57,481 nucleotides of DNA from an uncultured Clostridium sp. (GTDB lineage Bacteria; Bacillota; Clostridia; Lachnospirales; Lachnospiraceae): positions 1 to 57,481 of the forward strand of contig CABVBU010000019.1 of the NCBI GenBank assembly GCA_902496665.1. Reading direction: 5' to 3'. Shown here in pieces: positions 16,725 to 24,990 of this stretch (position 1 is its first letter; the number at the start of each line of letters is the position of its first letter). The notes beneath the pieces were generated by a model. The model was not told where the DNA came from, did not search any database, and saw only the letters and a list, made by a program, of their open reading frames with translations. The position numbers and the translations under genes were made by a program.

Positions 16725-16727
16725 ACC

Positions 16728-17879
16728 ATGAGTATCAACGCATTATTTGACGAATTTAAGGTAAAAGCTGCAACTCCGAAACAGCAGCTGGCTGAATATA
16801 AAGCACAGGGCAAGAAGGTCATCGGCGTTCTCCCGTACTACGCTCCGGAAGAGCTTGTATATGCTGCAGGCATGGTTCCGATGGGAATCTGGGGCTCCAA
16901 CAACAAGACAATCAGCCGTGCAAAAGAGTACTGTGCAACATTCTACTGCACAATCGCTCAGCTCGCACTTGAGATGCTTCTTGACGGAACCATGGATCAG
17001 TTAGACGGAATTATCACACCAACAATCTGTGATACATTACGTCCGATGAGCCAGAACTTCCGTGTTGCTATGGGCGACAAGATGAAAGTTATCTTCCTTG
17101 CTCATCCGCAGAACCGTTTCGAAGAGTTCGGACTTAAGTTCTGTGAGGAGGAGTACGCAAACGTTAAGGCTGACCTCGAGGAAGTATGTGGCCACGAGAT
17201 CACCAACGATGCGATCCTTGACGCAATCAAGGTTTACAACAAGAGCCGTGCAGCCCGCCGTGAGTTCGTAAAACTCGCTAACGAGCACTGCGACGTTGTA
17301 ACTCCTACAAAGCGTTCCGCAGTATTAAAGGCATTCTTCTTCATGGAGAAACCGGAATATACAGCAAAACTTGAAGAGTTAAACAAAGAGCTTGCAGCTC
17401 TTCCGGTATGTGACTGGAAGGGAACAAAGGTTGTTACATCCGGTATCATCGTTGACAACCCGAAGCTTCTTGAGATCTTCGAGAACAACAACATCGCGAT
17501 CGCAGCTGATGATGTTGCTCATGAGAGCCGTTCCTTCCGCACAGATGTTCCGGAGGACGAGCAGGATGCTCTCAGAGCTCTTGCAAAACAGTTTGCAAAC
17601 ATGGACTATGATATCCTTCTTTACGATCCGCAGTCTTCCAAGAACCGTCGTGGCGAGTTCGTAGCTGACATGGTTAAGAAGAGCGGTGCTCAGGGTCTTG
17701 TACTCTTCATGCAGCAGTTCTGCGATCCGGAGGAGATGGAATATCCGTACCTCAAGAAAGCTCTCGACAATGCAGGTATCCCGCACATCAAGCTTGGTGT
17801 TGACCAGCAGATGAGAGACTTTGGACAGGCTGCAACTGCTATCGAGGCATTTGCGGATGTTCTTGAGATGAGAAAGTAA
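16728..17879 (+). CDS. hgdB: (R)-2-hydroxyglutaryl-CoA dehydratase beta subunit
   Basis: A 383-residue subunit paralogous to HgdA, close to the 379 of Acidaminococcus. It pairs with HgdA and binds a second [4Fe-4S] cluster. Visible landmarks are GVLPYYAPEELVYAAGMVPMG in part, the cysteine pairs around EYCATFYCTIAQ and TPTICDTLR, and FMQQFCDPEEMEYPYLKK. The start is ATG with AAGGAGG inside the end of hgdA, so translation is coupled. It is the last gene of the operon; a long-looped hairpin at 17945 probably ends transcription. The next expected enzymes (crotonyl-CoA to butyrate) are not in the window. Confidence 0.95.
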   Translation: MSINALFDEFKVKAATPKQQLAEYKAQGKKVIGVLPYYAPEELVYAAGMVPMGIWGSNNKTISRAKEYCATFYCTIAQLALEMLLDGTMDQLDGIITPTICDTLRPMSQNFRVAMGDKMKVIFLAHPQNRFEEFGLKFCEEEYANVKADLEEVCGHEITNDAILDAIKVYNKSRAARREFVKLANEHCDVVTPTKRSAVLKAFFFMEKPEYTAKLEELNKELAALPVCDWKGTKVVTSGIIVDNPKLLEIFENNNIAIAADDVAHESRSFRTDVPEDEQDALRALAKQFANMDYDILLYDPQSSKNRRGEFVADMVKKSGAQGLVLFMQQFCDPEEMEYPYLKKALDNAGIPHIKLGVDQQMRDFGQAATAIEAFADVLEMRK

Positions 17880-17944
17880 TCGATTCTTAAATATATAGGG
17901 GCAGGCGTTCCTGTTTCTTAGTGTTCAAACGGAGTTAGGCGAAG

Positions 17945-17999
17945 AACCGCCGTATCCAATGTGGTTTCTTAGTGGAGATCATGGGGTGCGGCGGTTTTT
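17945..17999 (+). terminator. Probable terminator of the glutaconyl-CoA operon
   Basis: AACCGCCG (17945-17952) pairs with CGGCGGTT (17989-17996), followed by TTTC. The loop is long (36 bases) and may fold internally, so efficiency is unclear. It lies 65 bases after hgdB. Confidence 0.55.
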
Positions 18000-18210
18000 C
18001 TGTGTTATGAGGAGGGGGATGTTGGATCATGGTGGCTCTCGGTGCGCGCAGGACCGTCTCCGGACTCGGGTGCTGGTGGATTCCAGGGGCGGTTCCTCTA
18101 AGCACCCGGAAGAATGCTAAGGGCGGAGAACAGGGGACACAACTCGCCTGCGGCTCAAACAAGTGTCCGGTTAGTGGGTTCAGGACGCAAAGGGCTGGTA
18201 GTATCGCAGA

Positions 18211-18376
18211 GCAGACGGTTCCTGGCGAAGAGTCAGTGGATCAAGCTAGGTGGAATGGCGTGAACATCTGGTACTACTTTAATACGCTGACAGGTGGTCC
18301 ACAGGGATCTCTCGTGAAGAACGCGACGACACCGGACGGCTATAAGGTCGGTGCAGATGGTGCGTGGCTCCAGTAA
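18211..18376 (+). pseudogene. Remnant of a cell-wall-binding repeat protein, C-terminal end
   Basis: The last 41 residues of a frame ending at 18376 (WYYFNTLTGGPQG, TTPDGYKVGADGAWLQ) are typical of the C-terminus of secreted proteins with choline/cell-wall-binding repeats. The preceding part of the repeat appears in other frames: ADGSW at 18211 in one, and SQWIKLGGMA just before in another, each soon stopped. The signal peptide and remaining repeats are missing. So this is a frameshifted tail of a lost surface protein. The rest of 17999-18210 shows no recognisable gene; the open frame from 18029 is not protein-like. Confidence 0.65.
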
Positions 18377-18395
18377 AAACCTGATCATGTTCGGA

Positions 18396-18438
18396 AAGGT
18401 CCGTTATAAGAGGAAACTCTTGTGGCGGATCTTTTTTT
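18396..18438 (+). terminator. Strong terminator after the surface-protein remnant
   Basis: AAGGTCCG pairs with CGGATCTT and continues through TTATAAGAG/CTCTTGTGG, giving about 17 pairs with several G-T, a GAAA tetraloop, and a run of seven T. A well-formed terminator 20 bases after a degraded gene supports the idea that a real gene once ended here. Confidence 0.85.
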
Positions 18439-18555
18439 GTGGTTTCTTTGTGGGAAATGTGTTAGAATAGATTGGAAAGAGCGCGAAATAAGAGATAGAA
18501 TAATAAAAATCTATAGATAGAGTCAGGAGCGGAATCAAAAGGGGGATTTCGGGGA

Positions 18556-19590
18556 GTGAAGGGAAAGAGAAACGTATGGGCGGTGCTCCTTGGAATTGCA
18601 GTTGCGGCGATGAGTGCGGCAGGCTGTGGCGCAGGGGAGAGCAGCGGCCAGGGACTGGAGAAGGTGAGTGCGGAGAAGAGGCTTACGGTGTATACTTCCC
18701 ACAAGCAGGAGGTCTATGCGCCGATCATAAAGGAGTTTGAGGAGCGGACAGGAATCTGGGTGGAAGTGGTTCCCGGGGGAACGACGGAGCTTCTGGAACG
18801 GATCCGGGAAGAGGGAGAAAAGGGATCCTGTGACGTGATGTTTGGCGGAGGTGTGGAGAGCTATGAGGTCTTTAAGGACTGCTTCGTGTCATACGAGAGC
18901 ACCCAGAGCGATCATATCGAGAGTATATATCGGACTGAGGATCATGTCTGGACTCCGTTTACGGAGCTTCCCATTGTCCTGATCTACAACAATAAGCTGG
19001 TGGACGCGGCTGCCGCCCCGCGGGGATTTGAGGATCTGCTTGACGGGAACTGGGACGGAAAGGTGTCCTTTGCGGATCCGGGAAGATCCGGCAGCAGCTG
19101 CACGATGCTGGAGACGATGATCCAGGTCCTGCCGATGCGTGAAAATGAGGTCCTGGAACAGTTTGCCAGAGTACTCGGCTGCCGGATGGCGGCAGGGTCA
19201 GGCGCCGTACTCGATGAGGTGTCAGAGGGAACATATCTGGTTGGTCTGACCCTGGAGGAAACTGCGAAAAAGTATATCGACCGCGGCGCGGCGATCTCGA
19301 TCGTCTATCCGCGGGAGGGAACCAGCGCGGTGGCAGACGGATGCGCGGTGATCAGGGGTGCGGAGCATGAAGAAAACGCGAAGCTTTTTGTGGATTTTAT
19401 CGTGAGTCCTGATGTCCAGAGACTGGCTGTCGAGAAGCTTTACAGGCGGACGGTCCGCGATGATATTACCCCGGATCAGAAGGAAGAGGGTTCGATCATG
19501 GACTTCGATCTTGGATGGGCGGTGAAAAACCAGAAATCCATTTTGAAAAAATGGGCGGCGCTCATGGCGGGAAACGGAGGTGGATCATGA
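18556..19590 (+). CDS. Extracellular solute-binding lipoprotein linked to a two-component system
   Basis: A 344-residue lipoprotein starting with GTG. The signal peptide ends in a lipobox (MSAAGC), with cysteine near residue 24, so it would be anchored outside the cytoplasmic membrane. The body (RLTVYTSHKQEVYAPIIKEFEERTG, DVMFGGGVESY, GKVSFADPGRSGSS) fits the AfuA/FbpA-like class of periplasmic binding proteins (COG1840-type), which bind iron(III), phosphonates, phosphoglycerates or thiamine. It overlaps the histidine kinase gene by four bases (ATGA), so the two are translated together. The arrangement resembles PgtC-PgtB, where the binding protein acts in signalling. The ligand is unknown. 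Confidence 0.8.
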   Translation: MKGKRNVWAVLLGIAVAAMSAAGCGAGESSGQGLEKVSAEKRLTVYTSHKQEVYAPIIKEFEERTGIWVEVVPGGTTELLERIREEGEKGSCDVMFGGGVESYEVFKDCFVSYESTQSDHIESIYRTEDHVWTPFTELPIVLIYNNKLVDAAAAPRGFEDLLDGNWDGKVSFADPGRSGSSCTMLETMIQVLPMRENEVLEQFARVLGCRMAAGSGAVLDEVSEGTYLVGLTLEETAKKYIDRGAAISIVYPREGTSAVADGCAVIRGAEHEENAKLFVDFIVSPDVQRLAVEKLYRRTVRDDITPDQKEEGSIMDFDLGWAVKNQKSILKKWAALMAGNGGGS

Positions 19591-21314
19591 AGAATTTTAT
19601 CCAGAGATCCTTCCGGCGGGAGCTTCTTGTGAGTTTTCTTGCGGTGTCTGTTCTTCCACTGATCGTTTGCTGTGTGTTTTTGATCCAGATGTTTAAGGTG
19701 AAGGTCGGAAGAGATTTTGAAAAAAAGGATATGGAGCTTGCCGGAGCGGTAGAACAGCAGCTGATGACGCTGTTCGATGCTTATCATGACGCAGCGGAGA
19801 AACTGTGTACGGATCCGCTGGTTGCCGAGGCATTGGAAAAGGAAAGCTTTGGAAAGAAAAATGAAGTGTACCGCAGCCTGTACGGGGCGACCGCTGCATG
19901 CCGTGAGATGGCGGGATTTCATCTCTACAATGCGGACGGCTCCTGCCTGTACTCTACGGGAAACCGTACCTACGGACAGACGCTGCCGGTATACTGGGGG
20001 ATCCTGAGAGAGGCTCATGCCCACCCGAATGATCTGATCATCCGGAGTGATCTGGAGATTGGCGGTGATGAAGTCCTGCGGTTTGCCAGAGCGGTGACCG
20101 GAAATTCGGAGGAATGTTCCGGATATTTTGTGGCCACAATGACGGCGGAGCATTTCGCGAAGGCGCTCTCCGGCACATACAGCGGCCAGGACGGAATCTG
20201 TATTCTCAATGGATTTCTGGAGACCGTGTACAGCGTAGGCACGGCATCTGGGGAGACGGTCGGAGATGTTCTGAGAAGCCGTTTTTTACGGGGGGAACCT
20301 CTGACGGAGGTTTGGAACAACAACAGTATTTACGTTTCAAAGCTGGGTGACACAGGGCTTTACAGCGTCCTGATCCGTCCCCATGTTTTTACGAGTGATA
20401 CCACGAGATCCATGTATACAGTTCTTCTTTTCATGGCCGCGGGGAGTTTTCTTTTAAGCGTTTGTGTCGCGATCGGGATCAGCTCCTTTCTCTCAAAGCC
20501 GATCCATGTGCTTCATGATGCCATGGATGAGGTTCAGGAGGGAAATCTGGATACCCATGTGGACATGGAACGTCCGGACGAGTTTGGGGAGCTGGCGGAA
20601 AATTTTAATATCATGACAAAGAGGATCTCCTCTTATATGGAGGAGCGGGTGCGTCGCGAAAAGGAGCTGAACGAGACCCGGATTGCTATGATGCAGTCCC
20701 AGCTAAACCCACATTTTCTCTACAATACGCTTGATACGATGAAGTGGGTGGCGAAGGCGAACCATATTCCGGAGATTGCGACGCTGGCGGCAAAGCTTGC
20801 GAAGATCTTAAGGACCAGCATCTCAAGCGCCCAGTTTATCACGCTGCGGGAAGAGATGACACTGGTGGAAAGCTATGCAAAGATCCAGAAGATCCGGTTT
20901 AACGGAAAGTTTGATTTCTGCTATGAGATCGCTCCTGAGACGGAGGAGATCATGGTTCCCAAGCTCATCGTCCAGCCCATCGTGGAGAATGCGGTGATCC
21001 ATGGGCTGGCGGACGCGGATGAGGGTCATATTTTTGTCAGGGCGTATCCGGAAAGGAAAGAGCTTGTGATCGAGGTTTCAGATGACGGATGCGGGATCAG
21101 CGATGAAGTGATCCGTCGGCTCGGAAACCGGGATAAGGAACAGGAGAATGGCCACATCGGCTTTTACAATGTGGACACGATCATCCGGCTTTATTATGGA
21201 AAAGACTACGGTCTCAGGGCAGAGCGGCTGCCTGCCGGTGGAACAAAGGTAACGATAAGAATACCGGTGAATGGCTCCGGAGAGCCTGATCCCGGTATGG
21301 AAAACAGATCCTGA
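19587..21314 (+). CDS. Sensor histidine kinase, LytS/YesM type
   Basis: A 575-residue membrane kinase. I chose ATG 19587 behind GGAGGTGG; it overlaps the previous stop. The first transmembrane helix is at about 12-36, then an extracellular sensor domain to about 275, a second helix at about 275-297, a HAMP linker (SKPIHVLHDAMDEVQEGNL) and the His_kinase domain with LNPHFLYNTLDTMKW, whose histidine near 375 is phosphorylated. The ATPase part has QPIVENAVIHGL and DDGCGIS. It would sense an outside signal, perhaps via the neighbouring lipoprotein, and phosphorylate the regulator encoded next. Confidence 0.9.
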   Translation: MKNFIQRSFRRELLVSFLAVSVLPLIVCCVFLIQMFKVKVGRDFEKKDMELAGAVEQQLMTLFDAYHDAAEKLCTDPLVAEALEKESFGKKNEVYRSLYGATAACREMAGFHLYNADGSCLYSTGNRTYGQTLPVYWGILREAHAHPNDLIIRSDLEIGGDEVLRFARAVTGNSEECSGYFVATMTAEHFAKALSGTYSGQDGICILNGFLETVYSVGTASGETVGDVLRSRFLRGEPLTEVWNNNSIYVSKLGDTGLYSVLIRPHVFTSDTTRSMYTVLLFMAAGSFLLSVCVAIGISSFLSKPIHVLHDAMDEVQEGNLDTHVDMERPDEFGELAENFNIMTKRISSYMEERVRREKELNETRIAMMQSQLNPHFLYNTLDTMKWVAKANHIPEIATLAAKLAKILRTSISSAQFITLREEMTLVESYAKIQKIRFNGKFDFCYEIAPETEEIMVPKLIVQPIVENAVIHGLADADEGHIFVRAYPERKELVIEVSDDGCGISDEVIRRLGNRDKEQENGHIGFYNVDTIIRLYYGKDYGLRAERLPAGGTKVTIRIPVNGSGEPDPGMENRS

Positions 21315-21354
21315 TGACCGATGGGGAATGGAAAAAGGGAAGGGGGGAGCTGTT

Positions 21355-22203
21355 ATGATCAAGGTGATCGTTGTAGATGACGAGCGGTTCGTCCGGATGG
21401 GTATTGTCGGTGAGACGGACTGGGCCTCGCTGGGATGCGAGATTGTTGGTGAGGCGGAAAACGGGTTGGACGCATTGGAGCTGGTCCATGAAAAGAATCC
21501 GGACCTGATGATCTGTGATATCCGGATGCCTAAGATGAACGGTCTTGAGATGTTGAAGAAGCTTCGGGAAGAGAAAAATCCGGTACAGGTGATTTTTCTG
21601 ACCGCGTACAGCGAGTTTTCTTACGCCAGAGAGGCGTTGAAGCTTTACGCGTTTGATTATCTGTTAAAGCCTTTCGAGGACGGGGAGCTGGAGAGCGCGA
21701 TCCTCAGGGCAAAAGAGCGGATCGAGACAGATCGCGGGAAGCAAAGAGATACCGGTCTGAGCAGAGTTGTCCCGGATAAGGCACCGATAAAGGAGCAATA
21801 TCCGGGAGCTTTGGAAGGTGACGGACCGGAGAGCAATGCCGCGGTGATCCGGCTCTGTCTGCCATTTGATGAGAATACCGCGGGCCTTACCGGATATGTC
21901 CGGGACGCGGTGCTTTACATGGCATCTCATTATGGGGAAAGTGCGATCAATGTGGCGAAGATCGCAGGTGCAGTGGGAATCAGCGAAGGCCACCTGAGCC
22001 ATTGCTTCAAGAAAGAGACGGGATATACGGTGATGGGGTGGCTCACGCGGTACCGGATGAAAAAGGCAGTGGAATTGCTTTCAGACCACCGGAACAAGGT
22101 ATACGAGGTGGCGGAAAAAGTCGGATATAAAGATATTGCGTATTTTTCTAACACATTTAAAAAAATTGCGGGTGTTGCTCCATCGGAGATACAGGAAAAA
22201 TAA
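21355..22203 (+). CDS. Response regulator with AraC-type DNA-binding domain
   Basis: A 282-residue regulator; ATG 21355 follows AGGGGGGAG. The receiver domain (1-120) starts VIVVDDERFVR, with the phosphorylated Asp55 in MICDIRMPKMNG and the conserved lysine in LLKPFED. A linker of about 60 residues follows, then two AraC helix-turn-helix motifs (NVAKIAGAVGISEGHLSHCFKK in part, and YEVAEKVGYKDIAYFSNTFKK in part). This is the YesN class, but it is shorter than the usual 500 or so residues because the middle region is missing. Targets are probably carbohydrate or solute uptake genes such as the ABC importer at 24991-29983; that is inference. Confidence 0.9.
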   Translation: MIKVIVVDDERFVRMGIVGETDWASLGCEIVGEAENGLDALELVHEKNPDLMICDIRMPKMNGLEMLKKLREEKNPVQVIFLTAYSEFSYAREALKLYAFDYLLKPFEDGELESAILRAKERIETDRGKQRDTGLSRVVPDKAPIKEQYPGALEGDGPESNAAVIRLCLPFDENTAGLTGYVRDAVLYMASHYGESAINVAKIAGAVGISEGHLSHCFKKETGYTVMGWLTRYRMKKAVELLSDHRNKVYEVAEKVGYKDIAYFSNTFKKIAGVAPSEIQEK

Positions 22204-22284
22204 TTGGGATCCTGAAAAAGCAAGCCGTTGGAGGCTGTCAATGGAAAAGGTAGGAATTAAAATGAAAATACAGGAGGAATCAGT

Positions 22285-23376
22285 ATGAATGTAAAAATGT
22301 TTGGGGAGATCTGTGATGCGTTTGGACCGAGCGGATTTGAGGAGGATGTAATCCGCACGGTTGCGAAGTACTGCAAAGGTCTGGAGCTGGAAAATGACGC
22401 GATGAATAACCTTTATGCGCGTATGCCCGGAGAGGATCCGGAAAAACCGGTCGTGATGCTGGATGCCCATACGGATGAGTGTGGATTTATGGTACAGAGC
22501 ATCAGAGAAAATGGAAGCCTGGAGATCCTCATGCTCGGCGGCGTGATCCTCACGAACCTTCCGGCACACACAATAATGATCCGGACCAGAAGTGGGAAAC
22601 TTGTGCGGGGAATTATTTCTTCCAAGCCGATCCATTTTATGAATGAGGCAGAGCGGGCCTCTCAGTCGTTGAGTATTGAGACGCTGAGCGTGGATGTCGG
22701 AGCGGTGAGCAGGAAAGAAGTAACAGAAGTATTCGGCATTTCCATCGGAGATCCGGCAGTCCCGGAAGTTTCATTTTCCTACGATGAGGAACGTGATCTC
22801 TGCTTTGGAAAAGCGTTTGATAACCGTGCAGGCTGTGCATGCATTATCGACACCATGACCCGTCTGTGCGGGGAGAAGGATCAGCTGGCGGTACGGGTGA
22901 CCGGAGCGTTTGCGGCTCAGGAGGAAGTTGGAACAAGAGGTGCCACAGTCACATCCCAGATTGTCCGTCCGGACCTGGCGATTGTCTTTGAGGGATCCCC
23001 GTCGGATGATTTCTATTTCAGTGCTGCCCAGACCCAGGGGCATATGCGGGGCGGTGTCCAGATCCGCAGGATGGATAAGAGTTATATTTCAAATCCGGTG
23101 TTTATCGAGTATGCGGAGGAGCTTGCGAAGAAATTCGGAATCCCGTTTCAGGAGACAGTCCGCCGTGGTGGAAGCACGAACGCGGGAAAGATCAGCCTGA
23201 CAGCAAAGGCCGTTCCGGTCCTGGTTCTCGGCGTTCCGAGCCGGTATGTCCATACCCATTATAATTTCTGTGCGAAGTCCGACCTTGAAGCGGCAGCAGA
23301 TCTTGCTGTGGAAGTGATCCGGGGACTTGACGCGGAAAAGATCCGGCATATCTGCAGACAGGATATTTTAAAATAA
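22285..23376 (+). CDS. M42 family metallopeptidase (glutamyl aminopeptidase type)
   Basis: A 363-residue cytoplasmic aminopeptidase of the M42 (PepA/FrvX/TET) family, with start ATG behind CAGGAGG. Metal ligands and catalytic residues visible are His62 and Asp64 (LDAHTDECG), Asp179 (FDNRAG), Glu213/Glu214 (AAQEEVGTRGA), Glu236 (FEGSPSDD) and His323 (RYVHTHYN). Members form dodecameric shells that trim peptides, often with preference for acidic residues, and feed amino acid fermentation. Specificity cannot be read here; some relatives are mis-annotated as endoglucanases. It follows the response regulator by 81 bases but may be transcribed separately. Confidence 0.9.
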   Translation: MNVKMFGEICDAFGPSGFEEDVIRTVAKYCKGLELENDAMNNLYARMPGEDPEKPVVMLDAHTDECGFMVQSIRENGSLEILMLGGVILTNLPAHTIMIRTRSGKLVRGIISSKPIHFMNEAERASQSLSIETLSVDVGAVSRKEVTEVFGISIGDPAVPEVSFSYDEERDLCFGKAFDNRAGCACIIDTMTRLCGEKDQLAVRVTGAFAAQEEVGTRGATVTSQIVRPDLAIVFEGSPSDDFYFSAAQTQGHMRGGVQIRRMDKSYISNPVFIEYAEELAKKFGIPFQETVRRGGSTNAGKISLTAKAVPVLVLGVPSRYVHTHYNFCAKSDLEAAADLAVEVIRGLDAEKIRHICRQDILK

Positions 23377-23436
23377 GAAGATCCCAGTGACCTGGAAACG
23401 GCAGTGTCCCTCGGGCGGGTGAAGACAGAACAACAG

Positions 23437-23479
23437 AAAAAGCGTTCGGATCCATAGGAATGGATTCCGGACGCTTTTT
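23437..23479. terminator. Bidirectional terminator between the M42 peptidase and purC
   Basis: AAAAAGCGT-T-CGGATCCAT pairs with ATGGAT-T-CCGGACGCTTTTT around a four-base loop, giving A and T tracts on the two sides. It serves convergent genes. Confidence 0.85.
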
Positions 23480-23531
23480 CGTAAAAATGAGGAACTAAAT
23501 GGGAAAACCCAGAGGCGGAGGTTTGTGGGGG

Positions 23532-24407
23532 TTATGCCTCTAATTTTTTCCCGGTAATCATCTCATATGCTTCCAGATATTTCGCGATAGTCTTATCGAC
23601 GATCTCCTGCGGAAGTGTCCAGTCATTGCCCGGATGGGAAGTAAGCCAGTCGCGGGCGAACTGCTTGTCGAAGGACGGCTGACCGTGACCCGGCTCATAG
23701 CCTTTTGCCGGCCAGAAGCGGGAGCTGTCCGGTGTGAGCATCTCGTCACCGATCACGAGATTGCCTTCCTCGTCAAGACCGAATTCGAATTTTGTATCGG
23801 CGATGATGATTCCCTTTGCGAGGGCGTACTCTGCACATTTTTTATATAAAGCGATGGTGCTGTCACGAAGAAGCTCCGCATACTCGCGGCCCTTTCCCGG
23901 GAAGTATTTCTCGAGATGGTCGATGCTCTGCTCGAAGGAAATATTCTCGTCATGGTCGCCGATCTCAGCCTTTGTGGACGGAGTATAGATCGGCTCCGGG
24001 AGTTTATCGGATTCCTTTAAGCCTTCCGGAAGACGGATTCCGCAGACGGTACCGTCTTTTTTGTAGCTTGCCCAGCCGCTTCCTGTAATATATCCGCGGA
24101 CGATGCACTCAATCGGCAGCATATGTAACTTGCGGCACATCATCGTCTTTCCTTCAAATTTTTTCTGCTGGAAGAACTCCGGCATATCTTTTGTATCAAC
24201 GGAGATCATATGGTTCGGGAGAATATCCTTTGTCAGGTCAAACCAGAATTTGGACATCTGGGTCAGAACAGCACCTTTGGAGGTAACCTCATTGTGAAGG
24301 ATCACGTCAAAACAGCTGATACGATCAGTGGCAACCATAATAAGGCTGTCCCCGTTGTCATAAATTTCGCGTACTTTTCCTTCTTTGATCGGTTTTAATT
24401 CCTGCAT
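23532..24407 (-). CDS. purC: Phosphoribosylaminoimidazole-succinocarboxamide synthase
   Basis: A 291-residue SAICAR synthetase that joins aspartate to CAIR with ATP in step 8 of purine synthesis (cytoplasmic). The N-terminus (KPIKEGKVREIYDNGDSLIMVATDRIS in part) carries the ATP-binding lysine loop, SCFDV is the family signature, and the C-terminal half (FEFGLDEEGNLVIGDEMLTPDSSRFWP in part) is strongly conserved. The length is that of the longer, yeast-like form. Start ATG behind AGAGGTG. It stands alone here, while purF, purB and purA lie 28-32 kb away. Confidence 0.95.
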   Translation of the reverse strand: MQELKPIKEGKVREIYDNGDSLIMVATDRISCFDVILHNEVTSKGAVLTQMSKFWFDLTKDILPNHMISVDTKDMPEFFQQKKFEGKTMMCRKLHMLPIECIVRGYITGSGWASYKKDGTVCGIRLPEGLKESDKLPEPIYTPSTKAEIGDHDENISFEQSIDHLEKYFPGKGREYAELLRDSTIALYKKCAEYALAKGIIIADTKFEFGLDEEGNLVIGDEMLTPDSSRFWPAKGYEPGHGQPSFDKQFARDWLTSHPGNDWTLPQEIVDKTIAKYLEAYEMITGKKLEA

Positions 24408-24990
24408 GTCTACACCTCTTCATTATATTTTCTTATACAGCGTTTGTCGTATCATGAAAACGCTGAGCGAACTTACAGTAAAATTACCATTAAATGGCGG
24501 TTTCTGTCAATATTCAATTTGCACAATATTTACATAAGAAAAAAGAAATGTTTTGGAAATAGGATTGTGCAAAGAATTTTGCAGGCTTTTAATAAAATAT
24601 ATAAAAGTTGTGCTAATATTTATAAATAAGATTTACTAATAAATATGCAATCAGTTATAAGAAAAGCGCGGGCGGCTTGAACTCCGGTGTCAGGACCTGA
24701 CGGTGGATCCTGCAGATCAGTATGATGGGTGAAAGATATGTGCGGACTAATGATGTTCAAATACATATACAGCAATATGCTGGTACTACCAATTCTGCTG
24801 CAGTAAAATATATGTCGATTCTGCACAAAAATAGCATAAATATGGAACAGAATTATACAAAATCACAGGATTACACAAACTATCGCAGTTTTGTCCACTG
24901 TTAAAATTTCCTGCGCGCCGCTATAATAAAAGTACAAAATGAGTCGTGAGAGAAACAGGATGACCCAGTAAATGAAGGAGGAAAAGTTTT
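24408..24990. other. 583-base intergenic region between purC and the ABC importer
   Basis: AT-rich, with no convincing gene; the short open frames inside lack ribosome binding sites and protein-like composition. It holds the purC promoter (24481-24510), an inverted repeat AGCGTTT/AAACGCT (24439-24464) in the purC leader, an SRP-RNA-like segment (about 24664-24745, see findings), and a TATAAT at 24922-24927 that may be the -10 of the importer operon; no good -35 is spaced correctly from it. Confidence 0.5.
24481..24510 (-). promoter_or_regulatory. Promoter of purC
   Basis: On the minus strand TTGACA and TAATTT lie 18 bases apart, about 70 bases before the purC start codon. Confidence 0.6.

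Noticed and set aside
18029..18210. Possible intact small gene before the surface-protein remnant
   Set aside because: The frame lacks a convincing start and its composition is unlike protein; only the last part resembles a known family.
24444..24904. Two short open frames between purC and the importer
   Set aside because: No ribosome binding site, AT-rich random composition, and no similarity to a family I know.
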